A stretch of DNA of 64,000 nt from Methanocaldococcus sp. FS406-22 (lineage in GTDB: Archaea > AGJL01 > Methanococci > Methanococcales > Methanocaldococcaceae). A program made the translations under genes and the position numbers. Of the stretch, positions 32,923-43,392 are shown in pieces. The notes below the pieces were generated by a model. It was not told the DNA's origin, did not search any database, and worked only from the letters and a program-made list of their open reading frames with translations. The stretch lies in assembly GCF_000025525.1 (NCBI RefSeq), contig NC_013887.1, positions 816,729 to 880,728 on the forward strand, read 5' to 3'. The first letter of the stretch is position 1. Every line of letters starts with the position of its first letter.

Positions 32923-35325
32923 ATGGACATTAAAAAAATTGAGGAAGAGTTTAAAACATCTATAGAAACTGGATTATCTACAGAAGAAGCAGGGAAAAGA
33001 TTAAAAATCTATGGTTATAATGAGATTCCAGAGAAGAAAGTTCATCCAATCATCAAGTTTTTATCTTACTTCTGGAACCCCATTGCATGGATGATTGAGA
33101 TAGCCGCTATTTTGTCAGCAATAATTAAACACTGGATAGATTTTGTTATAATTTTGATATTATTAATTGTTAATGGAGTAGTTGGTTTTTGGGAAGAGCA
33201 TAAAGCAGAAAATGTTATAGAATTTTTAAAACAAAAGATGGCTTTAAATGCAAGAGTTTTGAGAGATGGTAAATGGCAGACAATATTGGCTAAAGAGTTA
33301 GTTCCTGGAGATGTTGTTAGAATCAGAATTGGGGATATTGTCCCAGCTGATATTTTATTGGTTGATGGGGATTACTTAGTTGTTGATGAATCCGCCTTAA
33401 CCGGAGAAAGCTTACCAGTAGAAAAGAAAGTTGGAGATATCGCCTATTCTGGTTCTATTGTTAAGAAAGGAGAGATGACCGGAATTGTTAAAGCTACTGG
33501 ACTAAACACCTACTTTGGAAAAACTGTCAAATTAGTTGAGAAGGCAGAGAGTGTTAGCTCATATCAAAAGATGATTATTAAGATTGGAAACTATTTGATA
33601 GTTTTAGCGGTAATTTTAATAGCAATAATGGTTGCTGTTGAGTTGTTTAGGGGAAAGAGTTTAATAGAAACTGCCCAATTTGCTTTAGTTTTAGCTGTTT
33701 CAGCAATTCCAGCAGCTATGCCTGCTGTATTATCAATAACAATGGCTATTGGAGCATTAAATTTAGCAAGGAAGGATGCTATTGTTAAAAAGCTTGTAGC
33801 TATTGAGGAATTAGCTGGAGTTGATATCCTCTGCTCAGATAAAACTGGAACTTTAACAAAGAATCAACTTGTATGTGGAGATATAATTGCCTTAAATAAC
33901 TTTAGTAAAGAGGATGTTATTTTATTTGCTGCCCTTGCTTCAAGAGAAGAGGATGCTGACGCAATAGATATGGCAATCTTAAATGAAGCAAAGAAATTGG
34001 GTTTAACTGAGAAGATAAAAAACTATAATATAAAGAAGTTTATTCCATTTGACCCAGTTATTAAAAGGACAGAGGCAGAGATAACAAATGGAGAGACATT
34101 TAAAGTTTCAAAAGGAGCTCCTCAAGTAATATTAGACTTATGTAATGCAGATGAAAGACTTAGAGAGGAGGTAAATAAAATCGTTGATAAACTTGCTGAA
34201 AATGGGTATAGAGCTTTGGGAGTTGCGGTTTATAGAGATGGAAGATGGATTTTTGTTGGAATAATTCCGTTGTATGACCCTCCAAGAGAAGATGCTCCTT
34301 TGGCAGTTAAGAAGATTAAAGAGCTTGGAGTTAAGATAAAGATGGTTACTGGAGACCACGTCGCTATAGCTAAGAATATAGCAAAAATGTTAGGTATTGG
34401 AGATAATATAATATCAATTAGTGAGTTGCTAAAAAAACTAAAAAGAGGAGAGATTAAAGAAGAAAAGTTTGATGAGACTGTTGAAGAAGCAGATGGGTTT
34501 GCTGAGGTATTTCCAGAGCATAAGTATAAGATTGTTGATTCACTGCAAAAAAGAGGACATCTTGTAGCTATGACTGGAGATGGTGTCAATGACGCTCCAG
34601 CGTTAAAAAAAGCCAACTGTGGAATTGCAGTTTCCAATGCAACTGATGCGGCAAGGGCTGCAGCTGATATCATCTTACTATCTCCAGGAATATCTGTTAT
34701 TGTTGATGCAATCCAAGAGGCAAGGAGAATATTCCAAAGAATGGAGAGCTATGTTATTTATAGAATTACTGAAACAATAAGGGTTTTGTTCTTTGTTGAG
34801 CTATGCATATTGATCTTGGGTATTTATCCAATAACTGCATTGATGATTGTACTGTTAGCTATATTGAATGACATTCCTATATTGGCTATTGCCTACGATA
34901 ACGTTGTTGAGCCAAAATCTCCAGTAAGATGGAGGATGAGAGAGATTTTAATACTTTCAACAGCTTTAGGATTATCTGGAGTTGTTAGCTCATTCATAAT
35001 CTTCTATATATCTGATGTCTTCTTACATTTAACAATTGCAGAGTTGCAGAGCTTTGTATTTTTAAAATTAATTTTAGCTGGACATGCAACTATATTTGTT
35101 ACAAGGATTAGAGATAGGTTGTGGAAAAAGCCATATCCAAGCAAATTGTTGTTTTGGGGAGTTATGGGAACAAATATTATTGGAACAATTGTAGCCGCTG
35201 AGGGTATATTTATGGCCCCAATTGGTTGGGATTTGGCCCTATTTATGTGGCTCTATGCCCATGTTTGGATGTTGATTAACGATGAGATTAAAATACTTCT
35301 ATTAAAAAGATTAAAAATTGATTAA
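32923..35325 (+). CDS. P-type ATPase, probable plasma-membrane H+-ATPase (type IIIA)
   Basis: 800 residues with about ten membrane helices. N-terminal cation-ATPase domain (LSTEEAGKRLKIYGYNEIPE), actuator loop with ALTGESLPVEK, the phosphorylation site CSDKTGTLTKN near residue 310, and the hinge GDGVNDAPALKKANCG. No N-terminal metal-binding domain and no CPC motif in helix 4 (AIPAAMPAVLSI instead), which argues for proton or general cation pumping. M. jannaschii MJ1226 is described as a proton ATPase. ATG 32923 follows GGGGATATTT. Confidence 0.9.
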   Translation: MDIKKIEEEFKTSIETGLSTEEAGKRLKIYGYNEIPEKKVHPIIKFLSYFWNPIAWMIEIAAILSAIIKHWIDFVIILILLIVNGVVGFWEEHKAENVIEFLKQKMALNARVLRDGKWQTILAKELVPGDVVRIRIGDIVPADILLVDGDYLVVDESALTGESLPVEKKVGDIAYSGSIVKKGEMTGIVKATGLNTYFGKTVKLVEKAESVSSYQKMIIKIGNYLIVLAVILIAIMVAVELFRGKSLIETAQFALVLAVSAIPAAMPAVLSITMAIGALNLARKDAIVKKLVAIEELAGVDILCSDKTGTLTKNQLVCGDIIALNNFSKEDVILFAALASREEDADAIDMAILNEAKKLGLTEKIKNYNIKKFIPFDPVIKRTEAEITNGETFKVSKGAPQVILDLCNADERLREEVNKIVDKLAENGYRALGVAVYRDGRWIFVGIIPLYDPPREDAPLAVKKIKELGVKIKMVTGDHVAIAKNIAKMLGIGDNIISISELLKKLKRGEIKEEKFDETVEEADGFAEVFPEHKYKIVDSLQKRGHLVAMTGDGVNDAPALKKANCGIAVSNATDAARAAADIILLSPGISVIVDAIQEARRIFQRMESYVIYRITETIRVLFFVELCILILGIYPITALMIVLLAILNDIPILAIAYDNVVEPKSPVRWRMREILILSTALGLSGVVSSFIIFYISDVFLHLTIAELQSFVFLKLILAGHATIFVTRIRDRLWKKPYPSKLLFWGVMGTNIIGTIVAAEGIFMAPIGWDLALFMWLYAHVWMLINDEIKILLLKRLKID

Positions 35326-35337
35326 TTAGGTGATAGA

Positions 35338-36060
35338 GTGAAGGTTTTAGTTTCTGGAATCGTGGATTTATCAACAATAGATTATCCAAAAAAGGCATCT
35401 GCAGTTATATTTTTACATGGATGCAATATGAGATGCCCTTATTGCCATAATCTAAGGTTTATGTTGGAGCATAAGAGAGAGATGACAGTTGAGGAGATTT
35501 TTAATGATATAGATTTTTTATTTGCAGATGCCATTGTTATTAGTGGTGGAGAACCAACTCTGCAAAAAGATGCTGTAATAGAGATAGCAAGATATGCTAA
35601 AGAAAAGGGCTTTCCAGTAAAAATTGATACAAATGGGACACATCCAGAGGTTATTGAGGAGTTAATTAAAAATAATCTCATTGATTATGTGGCAATTGAT
35701 GTAAAATGCAGATTTGATAGATATAAAGAATTTGTAAAATGCAGAGAAGACGGAAATGAGATTAAAGAAAAAATATTGAAAATAATTAGTTTGTGTAAAA
35801 AGAATGGTGTTTTTGTTGAGTGTAGAACAACCTTTGTCCCAAAGGTTATGGATAAGGATGATATTGAAGATATAGCAAAAACAGTTAAAGATTGTGATTT
35901 ATATGCGATTCAGCAGTTTGAGCCAAAGGATGCCTACGATGAGGAGTTTAAAAAACTCCCTATGCCAAAGGAAAGTGAGTTGAGAGAGTTAGGAAAAATA
36001 GCAAAAAAATATATTGATAATGTTGTAATAAGAACTATAAATGGAAGTTTTGAGATTTGA
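35338..36060 (+). CDS. Radical SAM protein, anaerobic ribonucleotide reductase activating (NrdG-like)
   Basis: 240 residues. The AdoMet radical cluster motif CNMRCPYCHN is at about 30-39, then ISGGEPTLQKD. It begins VSGIVDLSTIDYPKKASAVIFLHGC, the pattern of archaeal pyruvate-formate lyase/RNR activating proteins (TIGR02495). GTG 35338 is the start, behind TTAGGTGATAGA. No class III reductase gene is adjacent, so the glycyl-radical target is inferred. It follows the P-type ATPase by 12 bases. Confidence 0.85.
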   Translation: MKVLVSGIVDLSTIDYPKKASAVIFLHGCNMRCPYCHNLRFMLEHKREMTVEEIFNDIDFLFADAIVISGGEPTLQKDAVIEIARYAKEKGFPVKIDTNGTHPEVIEELIKNNLIDYVAIDVKCRFDRYKEFVKCREDGNEIKEKILKIISLCKKNGVFVECRTTFVPKVMDKDDIEDIAKTVKDCDLYAIQQFEPKDAYDEEFKKLPMPKESELRELGKIAKKYIDNVVIRTINGSFEI

Positions 36061-36076
36061 ATAATATTATGAGAGG

Positions 36077-36475
36077 TTATTTTCCTCCAATTACTCTTGT
36101 TATTTTGTACTGACCAACTGCCTCTATATATTCAACCTCTCCTCCTGGTTCCAAACCTTCAATGCCTTCTGGTATTGGTAACTCTAATGTTTCATAGGTT
36201 TGCAAGTCCATAATTTGAACCATATCTCCCATTAAAGCTAAGACCTGTCCTTTTCTTCTGTCAATTATTGGAACTTCTACCTTGCTTGATGTTGGTGCAA
36301 CAAACTCCTTCTTAACTTTTTCAAATATCCCAATTCCTACAACTCTTGCCTTAGCTCCTCCGTGTTTTCCTGGCTTTGAAACGCTAATATCTACAATCTC
36401 ACATGGAACTCCATCAATCATAACATACTGTCCAACTTTTAATGAACCAACGTTAACCTGTTTAGTTCCTGGCAT
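36077..36475 (-). CDS. eif5a: Translation initiation factor 5A (aIF5A)
   Basis: 132 residues. The hypusine loop SVSKPGKHGGAK carries the Lys modified with deoxyhypusine; two SH3/OB domains follow in the normal length. The factor helps the ribosome through poly-proline. ATG 36475 follows AGGTGATAATA; the upstream ATT/ATG frame is the ribosome site. Convergent with the radical SAM gene. Confidence 0.96.
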   Translation of the reverse strand: MPGTKQVNVGSLKVGQYVMIDGVPCEIVDISVSKPGKHGGAKARVVGIGIFEKVKKEFVAPTSSKVEVPIIDRRKGQVLALMGDMVQIMDLQTYETLELPIPEGIEGLEPGGEVEYIEAVGQYKITRVIGGK

Positions 36476-36573
36476 TATTATCACCTTTTATTCAATTTCA
36501 TTAAAAAGGAAGCTTTTAATAACTATTGCCTTATATTATATAAATATTACTGTTATACTGTTTATAAAGATTT

Positions 36574-38079
36574 TTACTGCCCTTTTTTATTTTTTTCATT
36601 TTCTTTCATAATTTGGGAGATATACATTGTTAGACCGCCAATGGCTGCGGCTATTTTTTTATTCTTTTCAAATACCTTTTCTGATACAACACTGTATAAA
36701 TCCCTTGATTCTAATGTGTATTTAACCATTTTCTCTCTTAATTTATGCATATTCTGCTCTACATAGTGGGTTGAGATGTTTCCCTTTAAAAAGTTCTCCT
36801 CCTCTAAAACTGCCCTGTGGAATGGAATGTTTGTTGTAACTCCAACAATAACATACTCTTTTAAAGCCCTCTTCATTCTTGCTATTGCCTCCTCTCTGCT
36901 GTTACCATAAGTGATAAGTTTTGCTATCATTGAGTCGTAGTAAGGAGGAATCTCTGCTCCACCATAAACACCACTATCTATCCTAACTCCTGGTCCTCCA
37001 GGAGACCTGTATAGCTTTATCTTTCCAGGACATGGAACGAAGTCGTTTAATGGGTCTTCTGCATTTATTCTACATTCAATTGCATGCCCTCTTATCTTAA
37101 CATCTTCCTGCTTTAAGGTTAATTCTTCTCCAGCGGCTATTTTAATCATCGCTTTAACTAAATCTATTCCAGTAACTTGTTCTGTAACTGTATGCTCTAC
37201 TTGAATCCTTGTGTTCATCTCTAAGAAGTAAAAGTTACCGTTTTCATACAAAAACTCAACAGTTCCTGCACTATCATAATTTATTGCCTTTCCTGCTTTA
37301 ATTGCCGCTTCTCCCATTCTCTCTCTTAACTCTTCAGTCATTATTGGAGAAGGAGCTTCTTCAATCAACTTTTGATGCCTTCTTTGAATAGAACACTCCC
37401 TATCTCCTAAATGGATGATATTTCCATGTCTATCTCCCAATAGTTGGATTTCAATATGTCTTGGATTTTCTAAGTATTTCTCAATAAAGACAGTTGGGTC
37501 TCCAAAAGCACTTTTTGCAATGTTTCTTGCTGATTCGATAACCTCTTTTAACTCTTCCTTGCTATAGGCAACACTCATTCCCATTCCTCCACCGCCAGCA
37601 GAAGCCTTAACAACAACTGGAAAACCAATAGCTTCAGCTATTTCTACTGCTTCGTCAATATCTTCAATAGCCCCCTCACTCCCAGGGATTAAAGGAACCC
37701 CTGCCTTTTTCATAATTTTTTTAGCGTTAATTTTGCTCCCCATTGCTTCTATAGCATCAGGATTTGGCCCTATAAACTCAAAACCTGCCTTTTTAACAGC
37801 TCTTGCAAATTCAGCATTTTCAGCTAAAAATCCATATCCAGGATGGATAGCATCAACTTTAGCTTTTTCAGCCACATTTAATATGGCATCAATGTTTAAA
37901 TAACTCTTTGCCGCTGGAGCTGGACCTATACAGTAAGCTTCATCAGCCAAAGTAGCATGCAAAGACCTCTTATCTGCCTCGGAATAAACTGCTACTGTCT
38001 TAATTCCTAACTCCCAACATGCCCTTATAATTCTAATCGCTATCTCTCCCCTATTAGCAATTAAAACCTTGTTAAACAT
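36574..38079 (-). CDS. pycA: Pyruvate carboxylase subunit A (biotin carboxylase)
   Basis: Carboxylates biotin using ATP and bicarbonate. 501 residues with [19 protein letters not shown] at the start, ATP-grasp loop [14 protein letters not shown] (about 156-169), [14 protein letters not shown] and [15 protein letters not shown]. Methanogens have this as a separate subunit, paired with PycB. It lies 67 bases downstream of pycB on the same strand. The ATG follows GGTGAAAAC. It makes oxaloacetate for amino acids and the partial reductive TCA cycle. Confidence 0.96.
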   Translation of the reverse strand: MFNKVLIANRGEIAIRIIRACWELGIKTVAVYSEADKRSLHATLADEAYCIGPAPAAKSYLNIDAILNVAEKAKVDAIHPGYGFLAENAEFARAVKKAGFEFIGPNPDAIEAMGSKINAKKIMKKAGVPLIPGSEGAIEDIDEAVEIAEAIGFPVVVKASAGGGGMGMSVAYSKEELKEVIESARNIAKSAFGDPTVFIEKYLENPRHIEIQLLGDRHGNIIHLGDRECSIQRRHQKLIEEAPSPIMTEELRERMGEAAIKAGKAINYDSAGTVEFLYENGNFYFLEMNTRIQVEHTVTEQVTGIDLVKAMIKIAAGEELTLKQEDVKIRGHAIECRINAEDPLNDFVPCPGKIKLYRSPGGPGVRIDSGVYGGAEIPPYYDSMIAKLITYGNSREEAIARMKRALKEYVIVGVTTNIPFHRAVLEEENFLKGNISTHYVEQNMHKLREKMVKYTLESRDLYSVVSEKVFEKNKKIAAAIGGLTMYISQIMKENEKNKKGQ

Positions 38080-38146
38080 GTTTTCACCATAAAAATAAGT
38101 TTATTATTAAAAATCTTGACAAAAACAAAAAAGTTTTAGTTCAATC

Positions 38147-39850
38147 TTATTTTATAATCATAATTACATCTCCCACATTCACAGCATCTCCTTCATCAAT
38201 TAATATCTTCTTAACAGTTCCCTCAACTGGGCTTTCTATTGGATGCTCCATCTTCATTGCTTCTAATACAACAATAACATCTCCCTTTTTAACTTTATCC
38301 CCTTCTTTAACCTTAATCTTGGTTACCATTCCTCTAAATGGTGAAGTAACAGCCCCCTCCATTTCTGCAGTTACAATCTCTTTCTTTCTCTTTAACTCTG
38401 TTCCAATCTTTGGTTCTATCTTAACTTCAAACTTCTCTCCATCAACTTCTACAATATACTCTGTTGGAATCTCTAAAATCTTTCCTATGTCTTTCTCTTT
38501 TGGTATTGGCTCAGCTTTCAACTCTCCCCTTAAGAACTTAACAGCTATTTGCGGATATAATGCATAAGTTAATATATCCTCTTCCTTCTTTACAATTCCC
38601 TTCTCTTCTGCTTCCTTCTTAACCTTCTCCCATTCTGGTTCTAATAAATCAGCTGGTCTGCATGTAATTGGCTTCTCTCCTTCATCTAAAACTCTCTTCA
38701 ATAACTCTGGGTTGATTGGAGCTGGTGGCTTTCCATAAAACCCTTTTACATAGTTAACTACTTCATTTGTTATAATCTTGTATCTCTCTTCAGTTAAAAC
38801 ATTCAAAACAGCCTGAGTTCCAACAATTTGAGATGTTGGTGTAACTAATGGTGGATAGCCCAAATCCTTTCTAACTCTTGGAATCTCCTTCAAAACATCT
38901 TCAAACTTATCCAAAGCTCCCTGTTCTTTAAGTTGTGAGACTAAGTTAGATAACATACCACCAGGAACTTGATATACCAAAACTCTCGCATCAACAATTT
39001 GAGATATTGGAGAGAATAGCATTTTATATTTCTCTCTAACCTTCATGAAGTAGTCCCTAATTTCATTCAAAAGCTTTAAATCCAAGCCAGTGTCATATTT
39101 TGTTCCTTTTAACGCCACAACAATACTCTCTGTTGGTGGTTGGGATGTCCCCATAGCAAATGGTGAGATAGCACAATCTACCATATCTGCTCCAGCTTCT
39201 ATAACCTTCAAATAAGTCATAGGGGCTAAACCACTTGTGCAATGGCTATGGACATCAATTGGAATTGAAATTTCTTCTTTTAATCTCTTAACAAGCTCAT
39301 ACCCCTCATAAGGTGTTAAAAGTCCGGCCATGTCTTTTATACAGATAGAATCACATCCCATCTCTTCCAATTTTTTAGCTAATTCAACATACTGGTCTAT
39401 TGTATGAACTGGGCTTATTGTATAACATATAGCCCCTTGAACTTCAGCCCCTACTTTTTTAGCTGTTTTTATAGCAGTTTCCATGTTTCTTACATCATTT
39501 AAAGCATCAAAAATTCTAAAAATGTCTATTCCATTCTCATAAGCTTTTATGACAAACTTCTCAACAATATCATCTGGATAATGCCTATAACCAACTAAAT
39601 TCTGCCCTCTCAAAAGCATCTGCAGGGGAGTGTTTTGAATCCTCTTCTTTAACTCCCTCAACCTCTCCCATGGGTCTTCATTCAAATATCTTATACATGC
39701 ATCAAAAGTAGCTCCACCCCAAACTTCCATAGAATAGAAACCAACCTCATCCATCTTTTCCGCTATTGGTAGCATATCTTCAGTTCTCATTCTTGTAGCA
39801 ATTAATGATTGCTGGGCATCTCTAAAAGTAGTATCTACTATCTTAACCAT
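38147..39850 (-). CDS. pycB: Pyruvate carboxylase subunit B (carboxyltransferase plus biotinyl domain)
   Basis: 567 residues. The TIM-barrel carboxyltransferase has DTTFRDAQQSLIATRMR at the N-terminus, the active Lys in CIKDMAGLL and the metal site DVHSHCTSG. A conserved domain of PYC follows, and the C-terminal biotinyl domain has VLEAMKMEHPIESP with the biotinylated Lys. It resembles the alpha chain of oxaloacetate decarboxylases, but pairing with a biotin carboxylase gene indicates pyruvate carboxylase. GAGGGATAACC precedes the ATG. Confidence 0.95.
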   Translation of the reverse strand: MVKIVDTTFRDAQQSLIATRMRTEDMLPIAEKMDEVGFYSMEVWGGATFDACIRYLNEDPWERLRELKKRIQNTPLQMLLRGQNLVGYRHYPDDIVEKFVIKAYENGIDIFRIFDALNDVRNMETAIKTAKKVGAEVQGAICYTISPVHTIDQYVELAKKLEEMGCDSICIKDMAGLLTPYEGYELVKRLKEEISIPIDVHSHCTSGLAPMTYLKVIEAGADMVDCAISPFAMGTSQPPTESIVVALKGTKYDTGLDLKLLNEIRDYFMKVREKYKMLFSPISQIVDARVLVYQVPGGMLSNLVSQLKEQGALDKFEDVLKEIPRVRKDLGYPPLVTPTSQIVGTQAVLNVLTEERYKIITNEVVNYVKGFYGKPPAPINPELLKRVLDEGEKPITCRPADLLEPEWEKVKKEAEEKGIVKKEEDILTYALYPQIAVKFLRGELKAEPIPKEKDIGKILEIPTEYIVEVDGEKFEVKIEPKIGTELKRKKEIVTAEMEGAVTSPFRGMVTKIKVKEGDKVKKGDVIVVLEAMKMEHPIESPVEGTVKKILIDEGDAVNVGDVIMIIK

Positions 39851-40078
39851 GGTTATCCCTCATTAAAATTTTGATTATTTAGTTACATACAACCATCTCA
39901 TCTAAATAAGAATTCGCATTGCAAAAATTAGTGTTATAAGTTTTATCAATGTTTTATGTTTCCTATCAAAAATTGGTGATAAAAGTTATAAGCTTCATCA
40001 CTACAAAATTCTAAAATCACAAATATATATTTTTCTAACTGAAAATTGCTCATCTATATACCGCAAAATTTTTAAGTT

Positions 40079-40975
40079 TTAATAGTTGGCTTTAAAATTT
40101 TCAGGGAATTTTCCACTGATAATCTTTAAAATGTCTGTCCTTGTTATTATACCAACAATTTTATTGTTATCATCGACTATAACCAATCTTCCTACATTAT
40201 TTTTGTTCATAATTTTTAATGCATCGTATATCTTTTCATCTTTATGTATTGTTAAAACATCCTTCCTCATAACATCCTTAACACTTTTATTAATATTTTC
40301 TATATTCTTAGCAATATCATGTAAGCTAATTATACCAACTAAACTACCATTATCAACAACTGGAGCTCCGCTGATATATTTTTCAGCAAATAATTTAGCA
40401 GTTTCTTTTAAAGTACTGTTTGGATTTATTGTATAAACCTCCTTAATCCCCACATCTCCAACTTTCACATTTGGAATGCTTGAAACCCCTAAAACATCTA
40501 TCAGTAAAATCCTGTGAATATCATCCCTACCAATAACTTTTCCATTGATGATAATTTTGTTGTGATATGTTGGCCCAACCCTAATGATATCTCCAATATT
40601 GAAGTGCTTTGTGTCTCCTTCAATGTGTATCTTTGAAGAGCAGTATTTCTCATGAGAGACAGTATCAAACTCTATTTTTACAACCTTGACGCCTTCAACT
40701 TTTTTTCCTTCTTTGTAAATTGGAACTATTATCTCCCCTTCATCCCCCAATCCTAAAGCTCTATATGCCTTACTTGTTGGAACATACCCTCCCTTAGGTC
40801 CAGGAACTCCGTCAACTAAATCTAATGCCCTTAAAGCTTGCATTTGGTTTCTTATAGTTCCAGGATTTCTATTCAATCTTAAAGCGATTTCAGTTCCTTT
40901 TATAGGTCTATTTTTTTCCCTATACAGGTTTATAAGCTCTTGCAGTATCTCCCTTTGAACAACAGTTAGCTCCAT
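40079..40975 (-). CDS. HTH and CBS-domain transcriptional regulator
   Basis: 298 residues. A winged-helix DNA-binding domain (VVQREILQELINLYREKN ... GTEIALRLNRNPGTIRNQM, about 1-70), a middle beta-rich part (about 75-165) and a C-terminal pair of CBS motifs (SGAPVVDNGSLVGIISLHD and VGRLVIVDDNNKIVGIITRTD). Such proteins sense a nucleotide or AdoMet through CBS and control transcription. It lies upstream of pycB, separated by 228 bases, on the same strand. The ligand and targets are unknown. Confidence 0.85.
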   Translation of the reverse strand: MELTVVQREILQELINLYREKNRPIKGTEIALRLNRNPGTIRNQMQALRALDLVDGVPGPKGGYVPTSKAYRALGLGDEGEIIVPIYKEGKKVEGVKVVKIEFDTVSHEKYCSSKIHIEGDTKHFNIGDIIRVGPTYHNKIIINGKVIGRDDIHRILLIDVLGVSSIPNVKVGDVGIKEVYTINPNSTLKETAKLFAEKYISGAPVVDNGSLVGIISLHDIAKNIENINKSVKDVMRKDVLTIHKDEKIYDALKIMNKNNVGRLVIVDDNNKIVGIITRTDILKIISGKFPENFKANY

Positions 40976-41113
40976 AAAAATCCCCCTATTAAGAAAAGTA
41001 ATGATTATAAATTATGATAGATTATTGACATCTATGATAAATATTTATGGCAATAAAATAAATATATACTTATCGATTTAAATCAGAATAAACAGTTGAT
41101 TTTGGTGCTGGTT

Positions 41114-41953
41114 ATGAACTATCTAACATCAAAAATAGCTAAGGAAATTTTAAATTCACAATCTGAAGAGATTTTTTTAAATTTGGATTTGAATAAAACA
41201 GAAAAGAAAGAGAAAATAGTAATAGATAGAGAAAGAAAAATTGCTAAATTTCCAGAGGGAGAGATTAGCTTTGACATTTTAAAAAAGATTGCTAAGGATG
41301 AAGGACATATTTATTTTATAAAAGATGGGGAAGTTTTTAAAGCTGCGATATCAAATAACGGCTATTATAAGTTAGTTCCAACAATTCCCCCAACTATTGA
41401 GATTAATGGAATAAGAATGCATAGAACTAAAGAGATAAACCCTTATGAAGATACACTAAATAAGATAAATGCCGTAAAAATAAAAAAAGGAGAGAAGGTT
41501 TTAGACACTTGCATGGGTTTAGGATACACTGCTATAGAGGCATATAAAAGAGGAGCTGAGGTTATAACAATAGAAAAAAATCCAAATGTTTTGGAGTTAG
41601 CTAAAATAAACCCTTATAGTGAAGAGTTGTTTAAAGGAAATATTAAGATTATTTTAGGAGATGCGTTTGATGTTATAAAGAGATTTAAAGATGAGGAGTT
41701 TGATGTTGTTATCCATGACCCTCCAAGGTTTAGCTTAGCTGGGCATCTATACAGTGAGGAATTTTATAGAGAGATTTTTAGAGTCTTAAAGCCTGGAGGA
41801 AGGTTGTTTCATTATGTTGGTAATCCAGGAAAAAAGTATAGAGGAAAGGATTTACAAAAAGGAGTAATGGAGAGATTGAGGAAAGTTGGATTTATAAATG
41901 TTAAAAGAGTTGAAGAAGCATTGGGAGTTGTTGCTGTAAAGCCAAAAAATTAA
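41114..41953 (+). CDS. AdoMet-dependent methyltransferase (COG2521-like)
   Basis: 279 residues. The Rossmann methyltransferase core is in the second half: VLDTCMGLGYTAIEAYKRGA (motif I), EVITIEKNPNVLELA and DVVIHDPPRFSLAGHLYSEEF, where the DPPR motif suggests methylation of an amino group in nucleic acid or protein. The N-terminal 110 residues are a separate domain. ATG 41114 follows GGTGCTGGTT. Convergent with the RuBisCO gene. Substrate unknown. Confidence 0.8.
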   Translation: MNYLTSKIAKEILNSQSEEIFLNLDLNKTEKKEKIVIDRERKIAKFPEGEISFDILKKIAKDEGHIYFIKDGEVFKAAISNNGYYKLVPTIPPTIEINGIRMHRTKEINPYEDTLNKINAVKIKKGEKVLDTCMGLGYTAIEAYKRGAEVITIEKNPNVLELAKINPYSEELFKGNIKIILGDAFDVIKRFKDEEFDVVIHDPPRFSLAGHLYSEEFYREIFRVLKPGGRLFHYVGNPGKKYRGKDLQKGVMERLRKVGFINVKRVEEALGVVAVKPKN

Positions 41954-41975
41954 GTTAAGAAATATATTATATTAA

Positions 41976-43253
41976 TTATTTCCAATACTCTAAAGCCTTT
42001 TTTAGCTCTGCAACTTCTTCTGCTTTTTCTTCTAATGATTTTCCTTCTATAATTGCCTCAATAGCAGCTCTCATTGCCTTAGCTCCAGCCCTTGTTCCAT
42101 CTGGATGTCCATGAACCCCTCCCCCTGCTTGAATAATTAAATCTCTACCCAAAATCTCAACTATTTTTGGGACTAATCTTGGATGAACACCTCCAGAAGA
42201 AACAGGGAATACTGGTTTAATATCAAACCATTCTTGATTGAAAAATTTATTTTCATCATCTGCCTCAACCTTATCACAAACAATCTCATCTCTAATTGAT
42301 TTAACCTCTTTCTCTCCTCCTTCCATCTTTCCAACAACTGTTCCTATATGCAATTGGTCAACTCCCAATAACCTATAAATCTTAGCCAATACAAGCATTG
42401 ATATTCCAAAATCTCTGCTTCTCGTCATTGCTGCATGCATAGCTCTGTGGGCGTGGATTATAAATTTAAATTCCTCTTCTCTAAATGATTGCACTGCAGA
42501 GAATCCACAAACAACAACATCTATCATCACATACTCACTTCCAGCATCTTCTGCAATCTCCACCCTCCTAATCATCTCTCTATATGGAGCTGTAATGTTT
42601 GGCATATAAGCTTTTCTTTCTCCAGTCTCTTCTTCTGCTTTATCCCTCATCTCTAAGGTTTTATAAATTCTATCCTCAAACTTATTAAATTCTTGAGAAG
42701 TTAGATTCTCATCATCCTTAACTAAATCAACCCCTCCAACCCACGCTTCATAAGCTACCTTTGCATGCTCTTCAGTTTTTAAACCAACCTTTGGTTTAAC
42801 TATAGTTCCTAATAGAGGTCTTTCTTTAATCTTCAAAGTTTCTCTAACTCCTTCAATTCCAAATCTCGGACCTTTATAAGCTTTAACAAATTCTTCTGGG
42901 AATCTAAAGTCCAATATCCTTAAACCCTTGGCTATCTTCATTCCAAATATATTTCCTGCAATCCCTGCCAAAACCCCTGGCATGTTGTTTATTTCAAAAT
43001 CATACAATGGATATGCAATTTTTATTAATCCAACTTTGTATTTCCCATCATTTCCAATCTCTTTAATTTCATATACTTTTGGTCTTAATTTTTCATAAAT
43101 ATCGCTTTTCATTGTTTGAACTTTTGTCCATGTCCCTATAGAACTTTCCCCAGCAATTTCATTTGCCAATTTTTCTAAATTTTCACCTTTGATTATCATA
43201 CAAGATAACAAATCGTTTTCATTTGGAGTGTAGTTTAAGTTTATATAGTCCAT
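41976..43253 (-). CDS. rbcL: Ribulose-1,5-bisphosphate carboxylase, form III
   Basis: 425 residues. The carbamylated Lys is in GGVDLVKDDENLTSQ and the loop 6 Lys in IHIGTVVGKMEGGE; SSGGVHP and QAGGGVHGHP complete the active site. The sequence type is archaeal form III. In methanogens this enzyme works in nucleoside recycling and the reductive hexulose phosphate route rather than in autotrophy, because ribulose bisphosphate is made from AMP or by phosphoribulokinase. No cfx/cbb genes adjoin. GGGGGAGGGTATATT precedes the ATG. Confidence 0.95.
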   Translation of the reverse strand: MDYINLNYTPNENDLLSCMIIKGENLEKLANEIAGESSIGTWTKVQTMKSDIYEKLRPKVYEIKEIGNDGKYKVGLIKIAYPLYDFEINNMPGVLAGIAGNIFGMKIAKGLRILDFRFPEEFVKAYKGPRFGIEGVRETLKIKERPLLGTIVKPKVGLKTEEHAKVAYEAWVGGVDLVKDDENLTSQEFNKFEDRIYKTLEMRDKAEEETGERKAYMPNITAPYREMIRRVEIAEDAGSEYVMIDVVVCGFSAVQSFREEEFKFIIHAHRAMHAAMTRSRDFGISMLVLAKIYRLLGVDQLHIGTVVGKMEGGEKEVKSIRDEIVCDKVEADDENKFFNQEWFDIKPVFPVSSGGVHPRLVPKIVEILGRDLIIQAGGGVHGHPDGTRAGAKAMRAAIEAIIEGKSLEEKAEEVAELKKALEYWK

Positions 43254-43392
43254 AATATACCCTCCCCCATATTATTATCAACTATTACTATTTTTATTGA
43301 CACTATATAAATACATTTGCTGGAAACATTTAAAATGAAAAACATACAAAACTATAAGTTAAATTATCTGATTCTATTTATTTGGTGAAATT

